A program made the position numbers and the translations under genes. DNA of 64,000 nucleotides from Jaapia argillacea MUCL 33604 (lineage: Eukaryota; Basidiomycota; Agaricomycetes; Jaapiales; Jaapiaceae), in the NCBI GenBank assembly GCA_000697665.1, contig KL197714.1, positions 910,728-974,727 on the forward strand. The letters are read 5' to 3'. The notes beneath the pieces are model-generated. The model was not told where the DNA came from. It was given only the letters and a program-made list of their open reading frames with translations, and did no database searches. Each line of letters begins with the position of its first letter. The first letter of the stretch is position 1. Shown piece by piece: positions 11,347 to 22,880 of the stretch.

Positions 11347-12471
11347 ATGCCGTACAACACCCGGAGTACCTCCAAGAAGAATGCGTTTGTCGTAGCCTAT
11401 GCGTCCCAAGCAGCCAACATGACATTCACAACCAGTGCCACAGGAATGGGCATGCACATGCGATGGGTGTACGACGAAGCGGACGGGGAAGAGGAAGAGG
11501 TATCGCCTGTCGAGCTCGAGCCTAATTACACCCTCTCGTCCCTCTCGACTCTCACTCCACAATCGTCCATCGACGAGCCCGTAACTGGCGACCTAGTTAC
11601 AACAGACGACCGACTCTGCACACCAGAACCCTTCGGTGCCAACACGGGGCTACTTATCCCAGGCGCACCCAAGAAGCTCCAACGGACCCCCGACCGGATC
11701 GGTGGACATGGAATCAAGTTTTGGGGTGACGTTACGAACGAGAGCGGGATTCAGGAAAGGAGGATATTTGGTGCTGATGAGGATGGGAGATTCGTGATTA
11801 GGCGGGACACAGAGGCAGAGCTCGAGGAGAGTAGGCGGAGAGCTGTGGAGAGGCGAGACACTGATGATGAAAGGGTTTTTGTGAAGTATCTTCGGGAGTT
11901 GAACAAGGGGAAGGAGCTGAACGAGGAGAGGATGAGAGTTGCATGTGAACGGTGGATTGCGTCTGGGGAGGATGTTCCAGAGTCAGAGAGCGAGGACGAG
12001 GACGCGGTGATGGGAGATGGTGGAGAGGGAGTATCCGAGGACGAGGAGTCCATGGAAGAGGATCAGGTTGCGGACCTTGTGACGCGTGTAGGGGCGCAGC
12101 TGGGGCCCCATGGGACGCATCTGATTGACAACGATCCGTGGCACACGAAAGAGACGTTCCCGCACCAGACTTCCTTCGCATCGAAGCCCTTGGGACCAGT
12201 CCCTACCCAGTTGATCGAGGACGACGAATGGCATCAGCAACCCGGCGCGTCAACGGATACTCGCAGCTGTCAGACTCTGGAGCGACAATCTACGCTGCAG
12301 ATTACCAGACCGGCAGACGCTGGAATGGTTACGACAAACGCACTGCCTTACATGAATCCGCAGCTGGTGCAGGCGCAAAAGGATATGATTCGGCAGACGA
12401 GCAGTCAGGCATTTTGGCAGGAAGGGGGTAGGCCGTTGACAAGGACGGTAACGGAGCATGTGTTGTGGTAG
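11347..12471 (+). CDS. Acidic orphan protein, single exon
   Basis: Intronless, 374 residues, starting MPYNTRSTSKK at the first ATG of the frame. The middle holds an Arg/Glu helix-forming stretch (about 150-215) followed by an acidic run (ESESEDEDAVMG and DEESMEEDQ). Two short related motifs stand close together near residues 255-300: HLIDNDPWH and QLIEDDEWH. No catalytic motif, signal peptide or membrane segment is visible. The composition suggests a nuclear or cytoplasmic regulatory protein, but I do not recognise a family. Codon use and CpG content are like those of the neighbours, which supports a real gene. Confidence 0.72.
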   Translation: MPYNTRSTSKKNAFVVAYASQAANMTFTTSATGMGMHMRWVYDEADGEEEEVSPVELEPNYTLSSLSTLTPQSSIDEPVTGDLVTTDDRLCTPEPFGANTGLLIPGAPKKLQRTPDRIGGHGIKFWGDVTNESGIQERRIFGADEDGRFVIRRDTEAELEESRRRAVERRDTDDERVFVKYLRELNKGKELNEERMRVACERWIASGEDVPESESEDEDAVMGDGGEGVSEDEESMEEDQVADLVTRVGAQLGPHGTHLIDNDPWHTKETFPHQTSFASKPLGPVPTQLIEDDEWHQQPGASTDTRSCQTLERQSTLQITRPADAGMVTTNALPYMNPQLVQAQKDMIRQTSSQAFWQEGGRPLTRTVTEHVLW

Positions 12472-12776
12472 TCATCCAGTCGCAGGCGACGGAAACAGTG
12501 CGAGTTGTGTATGTATAGCATAGTTGTGTATAGCCTATGAGTTTACGACGGTGTAAATATGTGTATGTCCCAATATTTCAGAAATATGCAACGTACCACG
12601 GACTTGGGAGGTGGATGACTCGCTCATGTCACAAGCGTCACGAATGTCACAGAGTCTCTAAAGATCTCATAAAGACCATCGAGGAGACTTGAGAGACCAG
12701 GCCGGACCAGATTCGGGTCTGTGATTTACCGGGCGGGGTGATTGTGCTCATCTTAGTCCCAACGACGACGACGACG

Positions 12777-13970
12777 ATGCCTTCACCACCAAAACCCTGG
12801 GAGCGAGGCCAAGCAGCCGCCAGCGTTGCCTCGACGGTGCCAGCGCCCGCCCCGTCGGCCGCACCTGCTTCAACATCGGCCTCCACATCCTCCACGAATC
12901 CTCCTGCAGTTCCCGTTCGCCCCGCTGCCATCTCCGCAAATCAACCATCCATTTCACAGTCCAACCCATACCAGACTCCCTACTCGACTCCCTACTCATC
13001 CTATTCTTCACCTTATTCACGATTTGGCTCAACTGCCTACTCTCCATACGGCTCCACCGGGATGTATGGCGGTATGGGCTACGGAGGTGGATACGGTATG
13101 GGCGGTATGAGCAGTATGTATGGCGGTGGCATGCCCGGTTATGGCGGAATTGGTGGTATGCCTTATGGCGGTCTCAATCCTTACGATCCCAACGCTCCCG
13201 GTCCTTCGCTCACCCAAACTCTGTCCTCCACAACCCAGCACACATTCGCTCTCCTCCATTCCATTGTTCAAACTTTTACCGGACTCTCCCAGATGTTAGA
13301 GTCCACGTTCATGGCCACTCATTCCAGCTTTTTCGCCATGGTTGGTGTCGTCGAGCAGTTTACCGTTCTGCGGAATGCCCTTGGCGGGGTAATGGGTCTC
13401 TTCGGATTGGTCCAGTGGATGAAGGGACTGCTCACAGGCCGGAGAGGTCAACCGGAGATGAGGCATGAGTTCAGGGACTTCGTCAACGGCAGACCCGTCC
13501 AAGGTCCCGCCGGTCCTCCATCACCGAAACCAAGCAGGAAGCCTCTCATCATATTCTTCCTCGCTATCTTTGGCATCCCATACGCCATGCACAAACTGAT
13601 ACAAATCATCTCACGAGCTCAACAACAACAATCTCTTCCGCCAAACTCTCTACCCCCCCTCACCCCAGCAGCCCTGAGCTTCGCCCGAGCGTTATACCCA
13701 TTCACCCCTTCTGCACCCTCCGAACTCGCCCTTAGCACAAACGAAATTGTCGCCATCATGGCCAAGTTGGATCCGACAACCGGCGTGGAGGTCGATCCAA
13801 GATTGGAGGTCGAAGGTTGTGAGTGGTGGAAAGGCCGCACACGAGAAGGGAGAGAGGGTTGGTTCCCGAAGAAGTGGGTCGAGGTCCTTGAGAAGAAAGA
13901 GGGCCAGGATGGAAAGGGTTCTCTGCCTCTAGTTGAGGCGAAAGCTGATGTCGTAAAGACGATTGATTAA
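12777..13970 (+). CDS. PEX13: Peroxisomal import protein PEX13
   Basis: Intronless, 397 residues. The start ATG at 12777 gives MPSPPKPWERG, the typical PPKPWE opening of PEX13; an ACG-repeat lies just upstream. Residues about 1-85 are Ala/Pro/Ser-rich, followed by a Tyr-Gly-rich stretch (near 13055-13180) as in other PEX13 proteins. The conserved core follows: LTQTLSSTTQHTFALLHSIV, FFAMVGVVEQFTVLRNALGG, a membrane-prone GGVMGLFGLVQWMKGLL, then LIIFFLAIFGIPYAMHKL. A C-terminal SH3 domain (about 300-370) runs from FARALYPFTP through EWWKGRTREGREGWFPKKW. PEX13 is a peroxisome-membrane docking factor that binds PEX14 and the cargo receptor PEX5. Its stop lies about 230 bp from the transposon island. 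Confidence 0.96.
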   Translation: MPSPPKPWERGQAAASVASTVPAPAPSAAPASTSASTSSTNPPAVPVRPAAISANQPSISQSNPYQTPYSTPYSSYSSPYSRFGSTAYSPYGSTGMYGGMGYGGGYGMGGMSSMYGGGMPGYGGIGGMPYGGLNPYDPNAPGPSLTQTLSSTTQHTFALLHSIVQTFTGLSQMLESTFMATHSSFFAMVGVVEQFTVLRNALGGVMGLFGLVQWMKGLLTGRRGQPEMRHEFRDFVNGRPVQGPAGPPSPKPSRKPLIIFFLAIFGIPYAMHKLIQIISRAQQQQSLPPNSLPPLTPAALSFARALYPFTPSAPSELALSTNEIVAIMAKLDPTTGVEVDPRLEVEGCEWWKGRTREGREGWFPKKWVEVLEKKEGQDGKGSLPLVEAKADVVKTID

Positions 13971-14939
13971 ATTTTCTCCCACACTTGTACATTACCAGCC
14001 AGTGTAATATTGGGACTCGCAGTGGTGCCGGATTTCCTTGCAAAACGAATGAAATCTGATTCCCGTTACTTTAGTAGTGGGTCTGGCATGCCCCTCCTGT
14101 CAGCAGGATCCCCGCCATTTTTGAGCTCCCACTCAAAAGATGTGGTTCATTCAAGGGGTTTGCAGGTGCATGTGCAACATCAACAGATAGACAGACAGAT
14201 ACAGTGAGGGACAAAAGAATTTTGGGTTTGCCAAATTTATTAGCTTTCACTCTTGTAGCACAAACAAAGTTATTTGACAAACAAGTATTGAAAGATGTCT
14301 ATGTTATGCAAGTCCACAAAAGAGAGCTAAGCAGCCACAACAGTACTCGTCCCAAAATGACTTCAAGAAACCTATTGATTTCAGTGAGGTCAACAACCGA
14401 GACAAACGACTGAACAGGCAGGACAACAAATTGGACAAACCTGGTTCAATAACGAGTAAGTATTGCCACCCTTCACACTCCTCAGTGCTGCAATGTGATC
14501 AGGGATTCCACAATACTGTACCATTTCGATCACTTCAGCATGTCACACGTCACAAGGCCCTCTGCCAGACGAATTTTAGCTGTTGGTCACCGGTCACGGG
14601 GACCCCTGCCGAATCGAAAATTCAGTTGTCACAAGGCTGACATTTCAAAAAATCACCCAGGCACATTTCTGGGCTCGATTTTGGTGTTTTCGGGGCTGTT
14701 TCATGCCGTTTTTGTGCTAATTGCGCTCATTGCTTCTGGTAGCATTACACTAAAGTGGTATAACATCCAAACAATACAATTTTCACCCACCAAGGGCCGA
14801 AATTTTCATTTTGTCACAGGCCTCAATGCAAAGTGCCAAAGTGACGAATTGAAACTTCGTGGTCACAGGTCACAAGCCCTGCCAAAGTGATCGAAATGGT
14901 ACAGTAAAGCTTTTGCACATATGTGATATCTATCCAATA

Positions 14940-15530
14940 CCACTCCTCAACGATTGCCACCCACAAATCATCAGCAGACTGGGGCTGGGGATCTCACTTC
15001 CTCACTTGTTGATCCAACTGGTCCCACACATGCTTGATGACACTCATCTAGGCTTTGGGATGCCCAGGGGCAGCAGATGGAACCCTGTCTGGGACAGCCA
15101 TTGAGTCACAAGCTTTGAAGTGTGCTTCAAATCTCCATCCTGTTGGAAGAATAATTACAGGGATCCATGTGGTGATAGCAGGCAGTGCCAACTAGACCAT
15201 CCTCAAGTATCTCAATGTAGTTGGCAGCTTTCATGATGCCAGCAACCCAAATAATCCAGCCCATGCTCTTCAATATGACACATCCTCATATCATAAGGCT
15301 TCCCCCACCAAACTTCTTGGTCTTCTGGGTGTACCTCTCTTGGGACATCCCCTACCCTCCTCCAACACTATGCATGCCTGTCCAAATGAATCAAATTCAA
15401 TTTGGACTTGTCTGAGAAAATCACCCTCTCCCAAGCCTAAGTATCCCAACACCTCACACCTCATTCCAAATTCAACACATCTGCTTATGTCACTTGGTCA
15501 GAAAGGGGACCTTTTGGCACACAGCTGGAA
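14940..15530 (-). pseudogene. Tc1-type transposase, C-terminal part
   Basis: Minus-strand translation shows VIKHVWDQLDQQVRK followed by DPQPQSADDLWVAIVEEW. These match the end of Tc1 transposases, where (N)PIEHVWDELDRRVR is followed by a helix LxxAxxxEW. The last catalytic acid region just before it is degraded. Several in-frame stops, at least two being TGA in place of Arg codons, show it is inactive. It is the other half of the gene that begins at 22880. Confidence 0.7.
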
Positions 15531-15535
15531 TAAGA

Positions 15536-15910
15536 TGTTAGAAGGAGTGCTGTGAGGCTACCAATCACCTTCAGAGTTCTGATACCTGTATGTTTCTAGT
15601 TTGTGCTTGACTGTCGTCTCTCTTTTATTTCACTACTTTCCTTACAGAGTATTATTGTATGAGTCACTCTGGTGTCGAGACTGTTCATTCTGTTTCTCTT
15701 ATACTGTTGTAGTGTCGCCTGTACTCCTCAGAGGATTTCCCCATCTCTGAGGTGAGTATACCTTTGTGTTGCCCGTTTACTTTACCAGTGCCTAACATAT
15801 CGTAGTTTATATCTGTCTATTCTATCATATAGATACTTGGCTTCTAAGTGAGAGGATTTCCCCATCTCTGAGTTTATATCTGTCTATTCTATTGTATAGC
15901 GCTGCTAATA
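15536..15910 (+). repeat. 5' LTR of the copia element
   Basis: 375 bp, starts TGTTAG and ends CTAATA. It contains an internal duplicated motif, 'gaggatttccccatctctga', seen twice (near 15731 and 15852). The sequence right after it (ggttacgatcccc) is where a tRNA primer site would lie. Confidence 0.88.
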
Positions 15911-15926
15911 GGTTACGATCCCCAAA

Positions 15927-16995
15927 ATGTCCGATACCATGCTATCCTCCACTGACTCCAAGGATCCTCTCTACACTGTCCTGAAACTCTCTCAGGACAG
16001 ATCCAACTGGCTCACATACAAGCCTCCTTCCTTATTGCCGCTGATGCTTGTGGACTTCTTGGTCACTTCGATGGCACTACAACTTGTCCTTCGGATCCTG
16101 TACCTGCTGATGCCACCACCCCCTTATCTGCTGATAAGCAGAAGGCTTGTGATGCATACACCACTGAGCTAAAGGTGTGGTTGGACCATGAGAAGAAGTC
16201 TCGTCACCTCCTGGTGAGCACAATCAATAACTTGCTCTTACTCAAGATCCAGCACAAGCCCTCAGTCACTGACATGTGGTCAACTACTGTCAAGATGTAC
16301 GATGAGAAGAACGAGATGATTGTTGCTGATACCAAGTTGCATATGAGGAACTTGAAGTGTCCTGAGGATGGTAGCATTCACACTCACATCAACCAGCTAC
16401 TCCAGTTCCAGAAGCAGCTAGTGAACTCAGGCAAGACCATCAAGGACAAGGAATACTGTACCATTCTCCTTAACTCCCTCCCAACCTTCTACCGAGACTA
16501 TGCTGACATTATGATTAACACTGCTGGACTCATCCATGCCACTGCAAATCCTGCAACCCCCAGCGCCACTCCAACCCCCATCACGATCCCCACCAAACGA
16601 CTTGTCAACCTTATCCTGAACAAGTATGATAATCAGTGTCTCCATCAAGAGCTGAGCAGCACAAAGTCAAAAGAAGCTGCTTACTCAGCTGGTGGTGGAA
16701 GTTCTGGGAATAGGCATTGAGGTGGCAGTAGGCAGAGTGGTGGTAATGGTGGCGGGAGTGGTAACACCAGTAGCTACAGCAGTAGTGGTGGCCAGAAGTT
16801 GTCAGGTGGAAAGGAACTTCGTTGTTGGAACTGTGAAGGCTTGGGTCATGAGGCTGACAAGTGTCTAAGTGTGAAGCAAGAGGGAGGTACAAGCAGCAGC
16901 GGAGGTACTTGGGGAATTGAGAAGGATGGTGCTTGGTTGGCTATACTGGCAGAGAGTGACGACGACAAGATTCCGCCCCTGGAATCTATCCCTTG
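15927..16995 (+). pseudogene. Copia gag region with zinc knuckle (fossil)
   Basis: Shows a copia-type gag: LHMRNLKCPEDGSIHTHINQ, then a conserved LLNSLPTFYRDY stretch as in UBN2/gag-polypeptide domains, a Gly/Ser-rich linker and the CCHC knuckle CWNCEGLGHEADKC near 16825-16866. Part of the broken copia element. Confidence 0.8.
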
Positions 16996-17006
16996 TCATG
17001 CATGGC

Positions 17007-20000
17007 TAGTGTTGTAGAGTCCGGTCCTGGGGACCGAAAAAGACTCAAACTTGACCAGACCATGACTCCATAAGACCAGACCATATACTGGTCTCAATCA
17101 GTCCCGTCCCCTTAGTTGGTCCTGGTCATTGGGTTCCGTAGACTTGTGTGGACTGCTGAGGACTGGTTCAAACTGGTCCCAGACTGTTAGTTATTATCAA
17201 TTCTGTACTTGTACAATATACGACGTTGTGTGACTACTCAATGATATGTTGGCATCAATCAGCTACATAGTTTCTTGGAAGTTGCCAGACAAAATACTAC
17301 TGGGCATACCTTCCTATATTCGGACAGGACATCTTATCATAATGGACACATGCTCTGCTAAAAAGGCCAAAGCTAAGACAACATCAGCAAAAGAAGCACA
17401 CACTAGCACAAGGTCAAAGAAACACCATAACAGTTCCCCTGAAGCCATGGGGAAGAAGTCCAAGACTTCCACACCAGACTCGGAAAGCAAGGAACTGACT
17501 GATCCTGAGGAGTCTGAACCAGAAGTCCTGGAGGTTGATGATGACAAGGAACAGCCTGACGGAGGGGATGACCAGACTCAAGAGCCAAGCAGAGCAGAGG
17601 TAAGCCTAATTGAGCTTAACTCCACCATGAACACTCACCAAGATATCTAGGATGATGAGCTGACAATTCCTGAGAAGACCACAACCAAAGTAGAGTTGAC
17701 AAGTGATCTCAAAACCATATTCTCACTCAACATAACTGTCATCTTCAAAAAAGGGTGGACATCGACCCCAGAAAAGGGCTGGTGGTGCAAGCTGTACAGG
17801 TAGACTTGAGTTTTTGAGGCCACTGAGGTTGAGAACTGACCATTTCTGATCACCAGGGAGAGTAAGAAGAAGAAGCAGAAGGGTGGGAATTGTGCCGGTT
17901 GGCTTAGGGGGTCCACTTTGTCACTCTGTTGTCACATCTGAGCATTTCATTATGGGGAGTATAAGCGTCTCTGCAGAGAAGAATATCGATGAGAAGAAGG
18001 AGTGCATTCCAGTCAAGATACTCAAGGAGCGAAAGCATGCTGCTGAAGGTGCCAAGAAAGTTCTGAAGCAAGCAACACTTGATGGTATCACACAGAAGCC
18101 ACGACACTAACACAGTTTATGAGAGAAGGGATAATTGATGCCGTTATGAAACATGTGGTCTGTGGAGACCATGTGTGTGGTAACATCTAGTTTGCCTTTG
18201 TTCATCCTGCCTTGTACTTGCCAACAGGCCCTGCTTCTTGCAAATGACAAGACTTTCATGAACTGCCTCGTTGCAATGAGTCCAAAGACCACTCATGCTG
18301 AGCTCCCATCACAAACGGTCATCCAGACCTGCATTCAAAACACTTTTATCGACTTTCTGATGAATACGAAGACCTGTATCACCAAGTGTCCCAGAGAGAT
18401 CACCATGATCTGGGATTTATGGAGTCAAGATAAGACTAGCACTCCCTTCTTGGGATTGGTTGGTCAGTGGATCTCCGTCAATGGTAGCAACTGGAAGCTT
18501 GAGTGCAAGGTCCTCGGCTTTCACAAGATCTCAGGAGCTCATGACAGCCAGAATCTTGGTAAGTATTTCATTAAGCTCACTGATTGTGTTGGTATCACAT
18601 CCAAATCCTTGCATAAGGTGTGTTTGTTTCTGTCTTACTATTTTACCAGCCACATCACACTAACAGCATAATAGCTTGGATACGTGACATGCGACAACGC
18701 AACCAACAATGACACTGCTGCTGCCAAGGTCTCATCAATTTTCCAATGTCGGGGTGTACACGAATGGAATAACATTGAGTCAAAGCTTGGGTATGTTCTG
18801 CCATCCTCTCGCATTTGCTGTTGTTTACTGATTCCATCTCTCAGGTGCTTGGCGCACATCATCAACCTTGGAATCGGCAATTTAATGGACAAGATCACCA
18901 AGATGGCTGTGATCAAAACCCAATAAGCTATTTGGGAGTACAATCCAAGCTTGGAGGAGAGCCGTGTTGTCAATGGTGGGTTAGATGTGATAGCAGTCAT
19001 ACGGACACTGGAAATTAAGGTGAGTTCCTCTTGGCAAACCACATTCAGGTCATATCTTGATTGTTTGTCAGATTCAAGCATCTGGTCAATGAAAGGAAGT
19101 TGTTGAACAGCAGCAAATTGAGAGCAGCATTGAAACACCCCTTGTTATTCCTTTGCATGGCAACATGCAATGGGGTAGCACACATAAGATGTGTGCATGG
19201 GTGCTCCTTTTGCGTGAGGTATGTCATCTTCCTAGCTTTGACCCATCATCCACCCTTCAGCCCTAACAACTTTTCTCTCTCTGCTATTGACTCATTTGTC
19301 TCGACCACCGACGTCAAGTTTGGTCCCATCACCACAATTCAATGTAATGGCAAGATCGTCAAGAAGATCCGTTGGTCCATGTTTCATATGGATGATGATG
19401 ACTGGAATCGCGTTCAGTTGTGTGTAGAGATCCTTGCAGTAAGTCAGCGAATGACTGTTAGATGCCTCTTGTAGTCTAACACTTCTCTTTAGGATGCCAA
19501 TTGATATCAACAACTGTTTTCAACTGATAAAGCACCCACCCTCCACCTTGTCATTCCCACCCTCAAATCTCTCTGCACAAAGTTGGAGAAGAAGGCCGCG
19601 AATGGCAAGTATGAGATCTTCCATAGCACCATCAATCACAGCTTGGAAAAACTCAACAAATACTATGTTCATCTCAATCACACTCAAGTATATATTCTTG
19701 CATTAGGTGTGTCCACATCCACTGACGATATATGCTCGGTTTGCTCAAAAGATCACATTTAGCTCTTCATCCCTTCTACAAATATGAGTTGGGTACAATG
19801 TAGCGAAATGGATTTGACTTCGCCCTAGCTGTGAATGACTCAAGCAGGTCAGCTTTCTTGTTGTCAACTACCTTACATCTCAGCAGTATTCTTTTTGACT
19901 CTCATCTTGATGTTGAGTATCACTATGCTTGCAGAGCAGGTGCTGCACAATGAGGCTCAGTGCTTTGCAATCTACTTGCATGAACTAGATTTTTTGATTC

Positions 20001-20598
20001 AACAGAGAAATGCTGGTAAGTTGCTGTACTCTCAGCTTAATAGGTGATGAATGACAAGGTCCCTCCTCATCATACAGGATTCCCAGTCAACGAGTTTATC
20101 AACCTGGATAAAATTTGTCACACTCATTGGAGGGTTATTTCTGATGCTGTGATCCATGCTGCAAGGACAATTTAGGGTGATGATGACCAGCAAGGGGGCA
20201 CAGCCATAGAAGATGATGATGAAGGAAGTCAATTTGATGAGGTTCCAGAGTTAGAAGCAAGTGAAGAGTGAGGTCAGTTCTTCTATCTCATCATCTTCCG
20301 ATACCACAAGTTAACCTCCAGTTGAAGGTACAAAGCATGACTGTTGGCATTAAGTATGGCATAAATTAGTAGATTATGGTCCATTGTGGTGAATACAAGG
20401 GCAGAGGAAGCATTGCATGCAATTATTCTCATAGCAGGACCAGTCCTGACTAGTCTCAGACTACTGAAGACTGCAGTCCTTCAGGGATTGCAGTCCTGGT
20501 CCAGTCTTTTGCAACTATCGATTGTGCAGTCCTGGTCCCAGTCTCAGTCTTATGTGATTTAAGGAAAAGACTGGACCAGACTGGACTCTACAACACTA
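17007..20598 (+). mobile_element. hAT-superfamily DNA transposon nested in the copia element
   Basis: 3592 bp with perfect 16-bp terminal inverted repeats (TAGTGTTGTAGAGTCC at the left) and an 8-bp target duplication TGCATGGC at 16999-17006 and 20599-20606, both hAT hallmarks. Both subterminal regions (about 17020-17190 and 20440-20580) are packed with short GGTCCTGG, GACCAG and CCAGTC words, as expected for transposase-binding sites. The inside carries a decayed transposase on the plus strand. It entered the copia element after that element had inserted. Confidence 0.92.
17342..19760 (+). pseudogene. hAT transposase remains
   Basis: The N-terminal piece (17342-17650) starts MDTCSAKKAKAKTTSAKEA and is Lys/Ser-rich then acidic, a usual hAT lead-in. 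The catalytic core is recognisable at 18380-18600: TMIWDLWSQDKTSTPFLGLV and WKLECKVLGFHKISGAH, matching the TTDxWTS..xxxFxGxTxHWI and LxxxxLxFxxxxGxHTGEN pattern. GYVTCDNATNNDTAA follows near 18680, then CLAHIINLGIGNLMDKITK near 18842. Further C-terminal pieces reach about 19700. Phase changes between pieces partly look like introns (for example a GT..AG pair near 18615-18670), but stops inside pieces show it is inactive. No clean hAT dimerisation domain is visible at the end. Confidence 0.75.
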
Positions 20599-21148
20599 TG
20601 CATGGCCTATGTCTCTCCATTGGGAATCTGATGGATCTTTGCTTGTCAAGGTTGAGGTCGAGTCGAATGATACTTTTGATGTTCACTCACTTCCCAAATT
20701 TGAAGACAACATCAATGACCTCATTGTGACATGCCCACTCTGCAGACTCCCTCAGATTCCAAGGATGAGAGTGATGGTGAGGATGACAGCAATGACAGGG
20801 ATGATAGCTTCTGGCTCTCTGAGTGTGAGGACCATGGAGACAACGAGGACATGCCAGGGTTAATGGACATCTCAGACTCCAAAGATGAAGGTGGCAAGAA
20901 TGTCAATGTTGAAGAGTTGGGCACAGCTGCGAGCACCACACCTGCTGGGAGGACTGGAAGAGTTGTTGAACTCTATTCAATATGTGGTGAGCTCACTTGC
21001 TTGTTTCATGGAGAACCTGGGGAGAGTGCATTGGGGGGTGGTGAAAAGGGTGTTTTGTTATTTGAAGGGGACAAAGGAGTTGTGGTTAGTGTTTGGGGGG
21101 GAGAATGCAAGGCAGGAGTTGGTTGGGTATATGGATGCAGATGGGAAC

Positions 21149-21449
21149 TGTGAAGCACTGCAATAATCTAGCACTCAGAAAACCCTGAGTCAAGCTGTGT
21201 CAGAGATGAATTCATTACAAAACCAATATACTACACACCTGAGTTGAGCTGTGTCAGAGATGAGGAACACAAGCCTGACTCTGCAGAGAACAAGTCAGTG
21301 ATTACATAATACTGTCAAGTACCAAGCCACTTCTTCCCATGGGTATCAGAGAGAAATCAACCCCTAACCCTAATTCTCAGCCACTCCAAGAGGCCTGAGT
21401 TCAATCCCCTCTGGGGACAGATGTGGTCGCAGTCAATCAGCTCCCAACA
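21149..21449 (-). mobile_element. Solo LTR, family A, minus orientation
   Basis: 301 bp; on the minus strand it begins TGTTGGGAGCTGATTGACTG and ends CAGTGCTTCACA. The target duplication GGAAC (21144-21148 and 21450-21454) shows insertion into the copia RNase H region. It carries two copies of a 22-bp word containing GAGCTGTGTCAGAGATGA. Confidence 0.88.
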
Positions 21450-21596
21450 GGAACAGCGATGAGGATAGGTATGTGATCTCCAGATATGCTGTCCTTGTCA
21501 ATGGAGGTGCAGTCTTGTGAAGTTTGAAGAAGCAAGAGATTATTGCATTGTCGATGACCGAGGCCGAATACATGGCTGCCATGCATGCAGCTAAGG

Positions 21597-21882
21597 TGTT
21601 GGGAGCTGATTGACTGCGACCACATCTGTCCCCACAGGGGATTGAACTCAGGACCTCTTGGTATGGCTAAAGGTTGGGGTTAGGATTGGTCCATGGTGGA
21701 CATGGCTTGGAACTGCACAGTATTATGTAATGGTTGACTTGTTCCCTGCAGAGTTGGGCTTGTGTTCTTCATCTCTGACACAGCTCGACTCAGGTGTGTA
21801 GTACATTGGTTTTGTAATGAATATATCTCTGACACAGCTCGACTCAGGTTTTCTGAGTGCTAGATTATTCCAGTGCTTCACA
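21597..21882 (+). mobile_element. Solo LTR, family A, plus orientation
   Basis: 286 bp, from TGTTGGGAGCTG to CAGTGCTTCACA, with the target duplication TAAGG (21592-21596 and 21883-21887). Same family as the inverted copy 150 bp to the left, so the copia element was hit twice by the same family. Confidence 0.88.
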
Positions 21883-22187
21883 TAAGGAAGTGATTTGGCT
21901 TTGCTCGTTCATTGGTGAGATGTTTGGTGCTCTGACTGAACTAACAACTGTTTTCTGCGATAATCAATCTGCTATCACTCTCACCAAGAACTCTCAGTAT
22001 CATGCTCACACGAAACACATCAACATCTGTTTCCACTTCATTCACTGGGTCGTCGAGGATGGCAAACTGAAGTTGATCTATTGTCCAACCAAGGACATGG
22101 TTACGGATACCCTCAACAAAGCCCTTCCTAGCCTGAAGGCAAAACACTTTGCCAGTGCTCTCAGACTCTGTCGTGCTTGAGGGGGAG

Positions 22188-22561
22188 TGTTAGAAGGAGT
22201 GCTGTGAGGCTACCAATCACCTTTGGAGTTCTGATACCCATATGTTTCGAGTTTGTTCTTGACTGTCGTCTCTCTTTATTTCACCACTTTCCTTACAGAG
22301 TATTATTGTATGAGTCACTCTGGTGTCAAGACTGTTCATTCCATTTCTCTTATACTGTTGTAGTGTCGCCTGTACACCTCAGAGGATTTCCCCATCTCTG
22401 AGGTGAGTATACCTTTGTATTGCCCGTTTACTTTACCAGTGCCTAACATATCATAGTTTATATCTGTCTATTCTATTGTATAGGTACTTGGCTTCTAATG
22501 AAGGGGATTTCCCCATCTCTGAGTTTATATCTGTCTATTCTATTGTATAGTGCTGCTAATA
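22188..22561 (+). repeat. 3' LTR of the copia element
   Basis: 374 bp, pairs with the 5' LTR along its whole length. It follows a purine-rich tract and is followed by the TAAGA duplication, after which the Tc1-type transposase resumes. Confidence 0.88.
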
Positions 22562-22566
22562 TAAGA

Positions 22567-22880
22567 CCTTGACTGTGGATGGCCCTTCATATGGTTTTTG
22601 GATGGACATTTAGATAGTAGTTGCACTGGACCTCAGAGCAGTTTTGAGCACAGCCTTGGTCAAGCTGGAGGACACAGAACTTTGTGTCTGTGGTGGTAAG
22701 TTTATGAGGTTGGCCCATCTTTGGTTTCAGATAGCAGCCCTTGCTGCAACAAAATTTGCCTGTGACGTTTCAAATGGTTTGTTTGGTCCAGTGGAAGGCC
22801 TTGGCAATAGACTTGACAGAACAGCCAGCTTTCTGAAGTTCAATGATGTGACCACACATAGCAGCAGATGTGTAGCCCAT
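22567..22880 (-). pseudogene. Tc1-type transposase, N-terminal part
   Basis: Reads from an ATG at 22880: MGYTSAAMCGHIIELQKAG, then SVKSIAKAFHWTKQTI, a helix-turn-helix of the paired/homeodomain-like kind used by Tc1 transposases to bind the terminal repeats. Further on comes KPKMGQPHKLTTTD, the usual KxGRPxxLT region between the two DNA-binding helices. At least two TGA codons sit where Arg (CGA) is expected, in keeping with C-to-T change at CpG. The coding sequence is cut at 22566 by the copia element's target duplication and resumes across it near 15530. Confidence 0.75.

Larger units (their letters stand above)
20607..22180 (+). pseudogene. Copia RT end and RNase H region (fossil)
   Basis: Copia-type sequence resumes right of the hAT element. 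It shows VKRVFCYLKGTKELWLVF and GYMDADGN (end of reverse transcriptase into RNase H), ALSMTEAEYMAAMHAAK, and CDNQSAITLTKN with HTKHINICFHFI, all typical of copia RNase H. Two solo LTRs of another family lie inside this stretch. Part of the broken copia element. Confidence 0.8.
15536..22561 (+). mobile_element. Ty1/copia LTR retrotransposon, old and broken
   Basis: Two direct LTRs (15536-15910 and 22188-22561) begin TGTTAGAAGG and end GCTGCTAATA. The target duplication TAAGA lies at 15531-15535 and 22562-22566. A purine run GAGGGGGAG stands just before the 3' LTR as the polypurine tract. Parts recognised are a copia-type gag with a CCHC zinc knuckle and, at the far end, the end of the reverse transcriptase and RNase H. 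By eye the LTRs are about 94 percent identical, so the insertion is not recent. It is broken in many places, and a hAT element and two solo LTRs sit inside it. Confidence 0.88.
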
